Positions 18,301 through 22,605 of a stretch of DNA of 22,605 nt are shown one piece after another. The stretch comes from Ichthyosporea sp. XGB-2017a (Eukaryota > Opisthokonta > Ichthyosporea), in assembly GCA_002811675.1 (NCBI GenBank), contig PDIM01010271.1, forward strand, positions 56,728 to 79,332, given 5' to 3'. The stretch's first letter is position 1, and each line of letters opens with the position of its first letter. Made by a program: the position numbers and the translations under genes. Below the pieces are notes generated by a model. That model worked only from the letters and a program-made list of their open reading frames with translations, ran no database searches and was not told where the DNA came from.

Positions 18301-19313
18301 AAGGTATTCTTATATTGCAAGAAATAACCGAAATTAGTCCTTGTGGGAATCGCGCTTCATCTAATTTGATGCTGAAGATCTCTAACCTGGCGGGGCTAAC
18401 AGCAGATTCAGCTGGGGCTTTGATTTCAAGCATTAAAGCCAAAAGTATTGGGCGTGGAAGCATGGAAAGAGAAAGCTGTTTAACTGTTATTAAAGCGGCC
18501 CAACGCTGGCTGAAGATAAATAGTGATCAAATGGAAGCTTTCTTTGCGCTTTCAGCAAAAAAATATTCGAGTGCATATTCTCTATTAACTAATAACGATT
18601 TGTCGGCAAGTGATGGAGATGGTATTCAAGATACCCTATGTTCCCTTGACTTTGTGATTAAAACCAGGCAAGGCTATATTGAGTTAAAAAAATCAATTCA
18701 CCACTTGCAATTAAGAGCCAAACAGGGTCCAGTGGAAGAACAGGTTACAGGACTGCAGTTAGCTGAACAAAGTGAGGTTCTAGGCAAGGCGTTCTCAAAA
18801 TTTTCCAGCGGAAATGTTTTGACCCTTGATGGCTTTCGAGACGCATACGCTTTTATGGAACTTCCGTTGAACAAATCTCAGTCATATCTCCTTTATATTC
18901 GTTCGCTGAATGACAATCTGAAGTGTGACTATGAAGGCTTTGTGAGTTCGTTCAAGAAATTTAAAGCTAATGTAGCTGTATATATAATGAAGGAGCATAA
19001 AGTAGATGTTATGTCAGTTTTCAAAATGGAGTTAAAGTGGCTTTCTTTTCTCATTGCTTGGCTTTGCTTTATCGTGCTTGGAGCCCTTGCCTTTAATAAC
19101 CAAAAGGAAATATCGGCTGTGTTTTTTAGTGTTTCGGCCCTTGTTGGAGGTATATCTGGTTTTAGCCTTTCAAGCAACTCCTCTAAAGAGCTGCTAAAAG
19201 ATCCATTCTATATTGAGAAAGTGATTAAAAGGGCCATTTATATAGAGCAAGGATGGATTGGAACTGGCTTAGATTATCCTAAAGCAGACAGTGGAGGGCA
19301 GGTTGCATGTTAA
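9336..19313 (+). CDS. Giant multi-pass membrane protein, 3325 residues, unknown family
   Basis: One uninterrupted frame of almost 10 kb, from ATG (G at +4) to TAA. Residues 1-240 are acidic and low-complexity, without a signal peptide. TM1 is about 241-266. Residues 267-736 are beta-rich, with sequons (NIT, NVS, NCS, NDT, NST) and scattered cysteines, so probably luminal or extracellular. The part around 405-475 (including IDTASGDVNILVA, from residue 450) resembles DUF4097-type adhesin beta-solenoids. Further hydrophobic segments are about 737-763, 1025-1046, 1089-1107, 1153-1176 and 1184-1199. Residues 1200-3230 are long, soluble and helix-rich. A degenerate EF-hand-like pair occupies 3149-3210, followed by hydrophobic segments at 3235-3254 and 3261-3279 and a short tail. 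Predicted topology: N-terminus and helical bulk cytosolic, ectodomain outside. I do not recognise the whole protein. It diverges from the secreted-protein gene and converges on the EGF-protein gene. Confidence 0.9.
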   Translation: MDGMDSGANGEEASSVRDYRSRDGEVQGSTGGEVEVEWNGAREDDNEEGNGEAEGMGEAEGGSVDVKIVEIGEEESEERVVFESTDDTEEKREKKIKRIGMRNLWKRASRKVLPSSRSQTDIYAQKAKGENANVFETNNNDDPLVVLESDNLKSKENKKELEKRIGDVVDLYVGAKSHSLLREPGMRNEEKDWDVRIHGGDGVGGLLREGKKAFKWLHSVTIEGDDAGHVVHPSWKKMRRRLAACAYLLFIFCLYVSLVWLIYDLSQVKHTGEITVKGRGIHADFDECGVSVKHAPPEMGLDPDSVKFSYAFDRRLSFDEPEVSPAEPLLFSVRARGSFGDFVACTVVVYIPYDRSSQLNITLTFLDENVSALHIDLPPTLNPNSAVDSAFRSQFNIRGSIFQVSIASLALGREYIFQEFNTVLSEGTVDIGQLFIGSASDISKAALINIDTASGDVNILVASAAKLLLHFQIDRPLLCTPSLNWIDPHAYCERVRTAASTSMAYDSFQNCSGKIQSTFFSNVNDTQVPVDAWFTLTLFVHSGSVSINGKSGKTKYVDPSNELKELSVENENYEYESKVDPHLEGSINLAYEDIKESTYQNFLYSIRLVHFQNSFQSREGHLYQVSNIPSYISLPYAFVATFSFATYTGLLQTFHGRVYPAICNVPPIYNSTDVSEYTSALASHAISSSLPSGLGSPYVARFISLTDITRFLTYRGPTFNFIQYRTQELSQNELPTLYLALAFSFFVAILGSSLLMWILLTIFYNYCEGMVMDKDRADKFNYVHKHRQGLYKEKFHSAYELKKHRNLLTFALKVPLSIPVLVELIYLEARRYWLSSINAFVNKHCTLVNDSLGSIGKRSTPTGSFFLAHMYFCARNRIPRESINYMLKHLEQRHVYLKPSYEAGKTETYRGIGINAKNSTNTTSMSNEFPELSYEGSLGRFLTEYYTLTGSLDDQVSVNEFHDAYSKYCQKHHLVQMKLTDEMLITLHCPRIQTNEYVLENILLNRTTFSDRIGTYKKKISVPMQLGLIIIQFILVALTPIPALSIVDFLSTHAARSQEETNAMKPGLSYIMSDENTDSFAYARIPLDISMFFFFCVGFIEAIFHNVIEYGETSKAFYFDSDVLNAFQKVDISRQKNSFWHRFRKVNQALYSFGFLGYCWLYFAILVMYIQWIFLEVYVTPSTFLPIATAIVTLASYCIKKNNAMQQDASKLKAYCVEQIGFYIDSMQKANRPKEGVDSDGSQLVEKALKERMETLSNTGFLGTPQMSVKLQKMAEGYQESIAEFLSSKKQDRSVWKFFLSLLLSDVGSTFQSITDLFRGASSTDAFVERLNAFVLLCWYTELPEALNVFANVHKYLLQWEDSLLSKQQIVERERIIYRLLESLHAGYSDSLWHFISRIYHSSAFLGVPTQYLSVYFKGRSCRILNASGKSPARYSRSAFVSDLILLNTLHSVTGSEAEKKIVCILFHPLKSSLGELNEFEEASLGLSANFFSCLSGVFLQHIVEMKTAMKIINVDLGITTTSLDTLEDETVKPMVILEALQHIAKPISFASVISHYCDYALAREIAVFINAVLFKQASGIAAMRLSHLAKSFNCPPSSIKAILYLFADRYAMAIEQMTTFISGVDRKRANNVACSLLRISTSENISVVQYALLNVREEMSVNFFTPSSNINSNAKVALFNAKQLAHGVIEFQKCISSCCNLWEGVQASSKPEECYKAAIRRAIKGFSTFLDQLGAFLLLHAISNSTPVIRYNCLSLFVPDEGILKILIPEEQHSTGTPDMFWSNLGQVFFGDSFSGKALMCSAIFLSPFSTFSSQRLFTLTEYANYLRADKDFILTMYSLRMHILSVGINDEVIKECSSIFETKLDFSYKRSFRKMLLRVSKNNLTSENSMSMLCNSLGISWETLGPLLCDSEAKGSVSYLTIRKSFDLLFEKESPLRAIKNIGIDGQTSPFSVISSAFHEMFPQNHSLSRVFVSLSPFIFKQLEFLQRNMDNKIIADIWHQNCHLKKSDFQLLTSLLNVVEFCNALQTRRLTRGRSKGLLATELKHKNISYSIAKLAQILNVNHSIVKCACAIHYDNIVLYQVFLQEAAESFGMHTEKAKLLIHISTGDIKDIGDPLHLLGVPSEAVSAIFAISNGRYSSIQTSLSLLGNVLSLSKKEQSIIADTLSAYHHQKSDFTFFSSFFGMKSSFVCGLSQLFYTANHVFCYRYPSQLAAGLQFASDVGFGNLMDFVSGHGSAMAAYLLQRGYPSHLFRVSQFLLKSRRRTGAFASLTMDDFNALALVVHPDFVGLPRLLGEIYCAGRAAAMNMENMLVSPSRYFTAFSKMTNIGQKELFYLFEFCAANFSKGIPHCLRSFKDAFSETCLKSIEHEGQLIKLLCLIYSLARTDDCRCFMSLCELSNFGTLCCEILKCCDFVYRLQFIELQSRECDIEDFMTLIDISQGYLGSVETNRVEFLADIFCTCREGLLTLMSLLSFQVAEDKRCLLVWVEHFFDSYGVTLSVGIGFLSLLNLKYCSIEQQKELINRVCESICSKTSLSYTVLKHILLVARNDFSQSVEFFASLHVPEGIGRALRVSSIIDEERRRGQFEEFISYNRIRNLIKPLYDALNIPERMAILLVGACSGNLEAFTNFVCFPLEDSKGSTLEPSKAIFLLSIATDSDLLLHTSANYRSPFLSPSNVAKHVNSHEVDTGFDIHGLHKYTHKGETSHPILETVLSDICGDEEKKRCLLALVAVICNWYRGDLSKFVSSLLSKLYRVDQEAKPVPASDFGDMVDIFSAILSTKRPGKVCISCEKMRSFFKHTGLQRENSLKTVTSLVAAIVTPTKARICSLFQAEMPEKPFGKIRGFLCGQFDFKRGEPLVTSLFKNLSLPSTNVLLSFIYRRMSQFLLCLDDPELKLPQTTRSKLDLIKLLLRWYVQESPLSTSEMKRLASNLANIYTRNAKDQLEVGGNSTLVASITSLMSIYIMKFESLVEYFKLDTTKHGDKEGILILQEITEISPCGNRASSNLMLKISNLAGLTADSAGALISSIKAKSIGRGSMERESCLTVIKAAQRWLKINSDQMEAFFALSAKKYSSAYSLLTNNDLSASDGDGIQDTLCSLDFVIKTRQGYIELKKSIHHLQLRAKQGPVEEQVTGLQLAEQSEVLGKAFSKFSSGNVLTLDGFRDAYAFMELPLNKSQSYLLYIRSLNDNLKCDYEGFVSSFKKFKANVAVYIMKEHKVDVMSVFKMELKWLSFLIAWLCFIVLGALAFNNQKEISAVFFSVSALVGGISGFSLSSNSSKELLKDPFYIEKVIKRAIYIEQGWIGTGLDYPKADSGGQVAC

Positions 19314-19362
19314 CAGAATAACTTAGGGACTTTATTCGGACAGTATTTTCTACGGTCCTACG
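19314..19362. other. Convergent 49-bp spacer, genes 4 and 5
   Basis: Only 49 bp separate the two stop codons. The only polyadenylation hexamer I see here is for the minus-strand gene. No AATAAA is present on the plus strand, so the transcript of the giant-protein gene probably extends into the gene opposite. Confidence 0.55.
19331..19336 (-). terminator. Candidate polyadenylation signal AATAAA for the EGF-protein gene
   Basis: TTTATT on the plus strand reads AATAAA on the minus strand, 27 nt past the stop codon at 19363. This implies a very short 3' untranslated region reaching close to, or over, the end of the opposing gene. Confidence 0.5.
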
Positions 19363-22062
19363 TTAAGCTTTATGAGGGTCGTCGTAGTGGCAGTCTATGC
19401 CATGCATGCCAATTGAAGGAGAGGTGAGTTCCGGCATGATTTGTGCTCCGCCCGTATTATGTGTTTTTCCAGCTGAACTGACTGTATGCCCCAAGGATGG
19501 CTTGTCGTATACACTCAAGGACACATTGTCGTATACGCTAGAGGTTCGTTTACAAGTTTCATAAATTCCATCATATGCACCACTCATAGAAGGGACTGGA
19601 ACAGAAGATTCTTCAATCTTCGAATTGTTGCCATTTATAAAACCAATTCCCAAAGTTTTTTCAAGATTCCACATTTTCTTTTGTTTTTGTTTCGTCCTAG
19701 TTACGCGCACTCTCCACAGTACAAAGACGACAAGTATAACAACAAACGCTGCTGCCCCAATGGATATACCAACAATCGCCCCAACGCTCAGCCCATCCGA
19801 GTTGCTTCTCTTGTCAACATGGCTGGACGAACATGGTCCAATCTGCTTCCCATCAATACTTTTTGCACCCGTGTTGCATACACAAGTATAGTTGAAAGCA
19901 CCATGCGACGTCGCTTTGCAATGGCCATCCCCACAATTCACATTATTACATGGGTCTTCCTTTTTCATACAAGGAGCAGTGGCACTGGTTTGGGTATATC
20001 CAGTGGGGCACGAGCAAGTGAAAGTGATGCCATGAACCTTGCATGTCCCTTGCTCTCCACAATTTACTGCTTGGCAAGGGTCAAGACTTTTTTTACATTC
20101 ATCTTGAGGCTTAGAATTTGAGTATCCAGGATCGCATTTACATAAATAGTCACTTCCTTGTTCCTGACAGTGGCCATGAGCACCGCATACTACCACTCCG
20201 GTGCACGGATTTGGTTTCTTTTCACATGGCTTTTGGGGATTGCCATCTAAATTGATAAAGCCTTCATTGCACACACATTTAAAGGAGTTACCATCATTTT
20301 CACATTTTCCGTTCTCCTTGGGTCCACAAGTTTGTCCATCGCAAGGTTTTTTAGGGGGCACTTTGCTTTTACACTGCCCAATAGAGCTATCATAAACATA
20401 TCCGTCATTACAGGTGCACATGAAAGCGTCCTTTTTAACATGACATGTACCGTGATTGCATAGGTCCTTGTCGCATGGATTAATTGCACACTTTGATTCG
20501 GGGTTGTTCGGATCGAGTTGTTGAGCGCCATTGATGCATGAGCAGGCATAGGAGCTCTGCAAAGCTTTGCACTGACCGACTCCACAGTCCACAGAAGTCG
20601 GGCAGTAGTCCTTAACACATCTGCCCCGTGGTGAATTATCCTTATTCTTGAACCCAGAAGGACAAGTACATCTGTATGAGCTACCAAACGCCTCACACTT
20701 TCCAGGACCACATGTCGTTACTCCTTCACAAGGGTCCTTGGCTTTACAAGGGGACCCCTCTGGAACACTTTCGTATCCAATATCACAATTGCACATATAT
20801 CCGATATTGCTTGAGGAAGATACACATACTCCACGGGGTCCACAGGGAGAGTTAAGGCAAGGATCTGATGCATCTTTGCATTGCCCATCTTTCTTTACAT
20901 ATCCAGGCTTACAACTGCAGCTATAACCGGACGAAGACGAAGAGTCAGCAGTGCACACTTCATTCTTCATGCATGGGTTAGGCTCACATACATCTTTGGT
21001 ACACTTGTCCGTAGGGTTTTTATGAATGTATCCTTTGTTGCAAGAACACGTATAACGGTCCGGCTCGCTGCTGGATGCATTACAGGTGGCATTGTCCCCG
21101 CATACATCACCTGCACAAGGATCATCTATGGTACACTTATCTGTTGGGTTCTTGTAAACGTATCCTTTGTTGCAAACACACGTATAGCCGTCTGGCTCGC
21201 TGCTGGATGCGTTACAGGTGGCATTGTCCCCGCATACATCACCTGCACAAGGGTCATCTATGGTACACTTATCTGTTGGGTTCTTGTGAACGTATCCTTT
21301 GTTGCAAATACACGTATAGCCGTCTGGCTCGCTGCTGGATGCGTTACAGGTGGCATTGTCCCCGCATACATCACCTGCACAAGGGTCATCTATGGTACAC
21401 TTATCTGTTGGGTTCTTGTGAACGTATCCTTTGTTGCAAACACACGTATAGCCGTCTGACTCGCTGCTGGATGCGTTACAGGTGGCATTGTCCCCACATA
21501 CATCACCCGCACAAGGGTCGTCTTTGGCGCACTTCCCACCCAATCCCTGCACGCTGTACCCTGCCCCACAAGCACATGTATGGCTATCAGAGTTAAAAAC
21601 TGGTTTGCATACTCCTGTTGGTCCACAGTCAACGTTGTTACAGGGATCATCGGGCGAATCAGCAACACAAGGAGATGAATTCACTCCACCGTCACGATGT
21701 TTTGCCCCGTCGTGACATTTACAAACATACTGAGGTGATCCCCCAAGTATTGCCTGACAGTCTCCTAATGCCCCCCCACAGTTAACGCTACTGCAAATGC
21801 CATCTACCACTTTCTTTTTTACACACTTAGACCCAGCAGAGTTTTGCTCGTACCCGTCGTCGCAGTCACAGGTGAATTGTACATTATTATTGTCAACACT
21901 CACACACTTTCCGAATTTCCCGCAAGTGTCTTCTGGAGGTCCATCACAGTGGCCGTTCCCTCCCAATCCCCCCGCTAGTGTTTGGGTAATGGCACAGAAA
22001 AGAAGTAGAGCAAATAACAAGGTGGACTGAAGATTCTTAGACAGAAATAAACGGCAAACCAT
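19363..22062 (-). CDS. Type I membrane protein with 16 EGF-like modules and Tyr-motif tail (899 residues)
   Basis: ATG at 22060-22062 (A at -3, G at +4). A signal peptide covers residues 1 to about 30 (core LLFALLLFCAI). Sixteen six-cysteine EGF-like modules follow, with the classic C-x4-C-x5-C, C-x-C-xxGY, C pattern, up to about residue 745. Modules 4-7 (181-356) are 44-residue tandem copies. A single TM helix spans about 758-784, followed by a basic stop-transfer sequence (RVRVTRTKQKQKK). The tail of about 115 residues holds tyrosines at 830, 834, 844, 852 and 893 in YDGI, YETC, YDNV, YDKP and YDDP contexts. YDxP matches the Crk SH2 preference and YxN the Grb2 SH2 preference. No kinase domain is present. 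The architecture suggests an adhesion or ligand-binding receptor at the cell surface; tyrosine-phosphorylation signalling is inference. Whether the modules bind calcium is unclear, because the usual D-x-[DN]-[EQ]-C start is replaced by DDPC. Confidence 0.92.
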   Translation of the reverse strand: MVCRLFLSKNLQSTLLFALLLFCAITQTLAGGLGGNGHCDGPPEDTCGKFGKCVSVDNNNVQFTCDCDDGYEQNSAGSKCVKKKVVDGICSSVNCGGALGDCQAILGGSPQYVCKCHDGAKHRDGGVNSSPCVADSPDDPCNNVDCGPTGVCKPVFNSDSHTCACGAGYSVQGLGGKCAKDDPCAGDVCGDNATCNASSSESDGYTCVCNKGYVHKNPTDKCTIDDPCAGDVCGDNATCNASSSEPDGYTCICNKGYVHKNPTDKCTIDDPCAGDVCGDNATCNASSSEPDGYTCVCNKGYVYKNPTDKCTIDDPCAGDVCGDNATCNASSSEPDRYTCSCNKGYIHKNPTDKCTKDVCEPNPCMKNEVCTADSSSSSGYSCSCKPGYVKKDGQCKDASDPCLNSPCGPRGVCVSSSSNIGYMCNCDIGYESVPEGSPCKAKDPCEGVTTCGPGKCEAFGSSYRCTCPSGFKNKDNSPRGRCVKDYCPTSVDCGVGQCKALQSSYACSCINGAQQLDPNNPESKCAINPCDKDLCNHGTCHVKKDAFMCTCNDGYVYDSSIGQCKSKVPPKKPCDGQTCGPKENGKCENDGNSFKCVCNEGFINLDGNPQKPCEKKPNPCTGVVVCGAHGHCQEQGSDYLCKCDPGYSNSKPQDECKKSLDPCQAVNCGEQGTCKVHGITFTCSCPTGYTQTSATAPCMKKEDPCNNVNCGDGHCKATSHGAFNYTCVCNTGAKSIDGKQIGPCSSSHVDKRSNSDGLSVGAIVGISIGAAAFVVILVVFVLWRVRVTRTKQKQKKMWNLEKTLGIGFINGNNSKIEESSVPVPSMSGAYDGIYETCKRTSSVYDNVSLSVYDKPSLGHTVSSAGKTHNTGGAQIMPELTSPSIGMHGIDCHYDDPHKA
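20995..21522 (-). repeat. Four tandem 132-bp repeats encoding EGF modules 4-7
   Basis: Four head-to-tail units of exactly 132 bp (21391-21522, 21259-21390, 21127-21258, 20995-21126 in protein order), each one 44-residue EGF module beginning DDPCAGDVCGDNATC. By eye the first and second units differ at about five bases and the second and third at two. The fourth differs from the third at about fourteen, mostly in the part encoding the C-terminal half of the module. The pattern indicates recent duplication or gene conversion within a coding repeat. Confidence 0.93.
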
Positions 22063-22605
22063 TTTTTGTATCTTCTTCCCGTTATTTCAAAATGTTTCTC
22101 TCGTTTAGATTCCTTCAGAAATGAACACCTTTCTCACCTACCTCGGTTCTATTTTACAGAAATGAATCAGCTAATCATTCAAACAAACAAAAAAAAGAGG
22201 GCGTCTATTACTCACTCATCCACCTTCAAGCACAGTCCAATTAGAACATATCTTGTCCTCCACGGAAAACCTTCCTCCAATTACAGTTATGTTCTCCGGT
22301 TATGTTCTTTACTTTTCGGTCTCGAACAGACAAAATTGGTAACCGAAGGGAACCTCAAACACAAATGTCGTTATTGTATTGTTGGGGAGTCCCCTCGTTG
22401 TAAGTAAGCACCCATATAGCCAATTACGGCTGCAGAGGGCGCGTGTGTTTAGCTCAACTAAAGCTTTGACAATTACAACATATATGTGTCAAATGCTTGT
22501 AAAAGTCCAAAGTAAATCAAATGATTTTTAAGTTGAATTTTTATATTTGTTTTTCGATAATCTTTTCTGTTCAGTGTCCTTCAGTTGTGCCCTTATATAC
22601 TCGCA
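22063..22605 (-). promoter_or_regulatory. Upstream region of the EGF-protein gene
   Basis: This 543-bp stretch lies upstream of the minus-strand EGF gene and no gene is supported in it; an open stretch at 22066-22407 (+) starts without an ATG. CCAATTA (TAATTGG on the minus strand) occurs three times, at 22237, 22277 and 22420. GTTATGTTCT occurs twice, 13 bp apart, at 22286 and 22299. Near the window edge TATATAA reads on the minus strand (22593-22599), about 530 bp from the ATG. If that is the TATA box, the leader is long. A pyrimidine-rich tract ending in GATTAG on the minus strand (about 22170-22200) could be the acceptor of an intron in the leader, but I find no convincing donor. Confidence 0.45.

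Noticed and set aside
20995-21522. Possible CRISPR or satellite array
   Set aside because: Units are contiguous with no unique spacers, keep frame exactly and each encodes one EGF module in a long coding sequence.
20881-21596. Two long plus-strand frames with internal repeats inside the EGF gene
   Set aside because: They are antisense shadows of the 132-bp tandem repeats. Their periodicity comes from the EGF modules, and the minus-strand frame has 96 correctly spaced cysteines.
22066-22407. Open stretch of 113 codons upstream of the EGF gene
   Set aside because: It starts at TTG, has the composition of translated AT-rich noncoding DNA and shows no domain or signal.

Overview
This window looks like nuclear DNA of a unicellular eukaryote with a compact, intron-poor genome. 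Four of its five genes are long uninterrupted frames, one of about 10 kb. The fifth has a single canonical GT-AG intron (GTATGT donor, long pyrimidine tract, TAG acceptor). Convergent genes are only 49 to 76 bp apart, AATAAA signals occur, and three products carry eukaryotic secretory or membrane features. There are no operons, Shine-Dalgarno sites, tRNAs, rRNAs, insertion sequences or CRISPR arrays. The lineage is not fixed by the sequence. A multi-EGF type I membrane protein whose cytoplasmic tail carries Crk- and Grb2-type SH2 ligand motifs would suit a unicellular relative of animals (Holozoa), but this is inference from one gene.

Layout: (1) 268-2040 (+), a two-exon gene for a 546-residue protein with a conserved-looking basic N-terminal half and a strongly Glu-rich C-terminal half. 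(2) 2515-7398 (+), a 1627-residue HEAT/ARM-like helical-repeat protein with Ser/Thr-rich inserts and an acidic patch near its end. (3) 7475-8494 (-), a secreted Cys-containing protein of unknown family, tail to tail with gene 2. (4) 9336-19313 (+), a 3325-residue multi-pass membrane protein, divergent from gene 3 across an 841-bp shared upstream region with bZIP-type and E-box sites. (5) 19363-22062 (-), an 899-residue type I membrane protein with 16 EGF-like modules, tail to tail with gene 4; four of its modules are near-identical 132-bp tandem copies.

Three of the five products enter the secretory pathway, but nothing shows that the five genes form one pathway. The best candidates for something undescribed are the giant protein of gene 4 (a beta-rich adhesin-like ectodomain, about eight membrane segments, and about 2000 residues of helical sequence with degenerate EF-hand-like units) and the gene 5 receptor-like protein with its phosphotyrosine-type tail. 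All names rest on reading the sequence by eye; no database search was possible.
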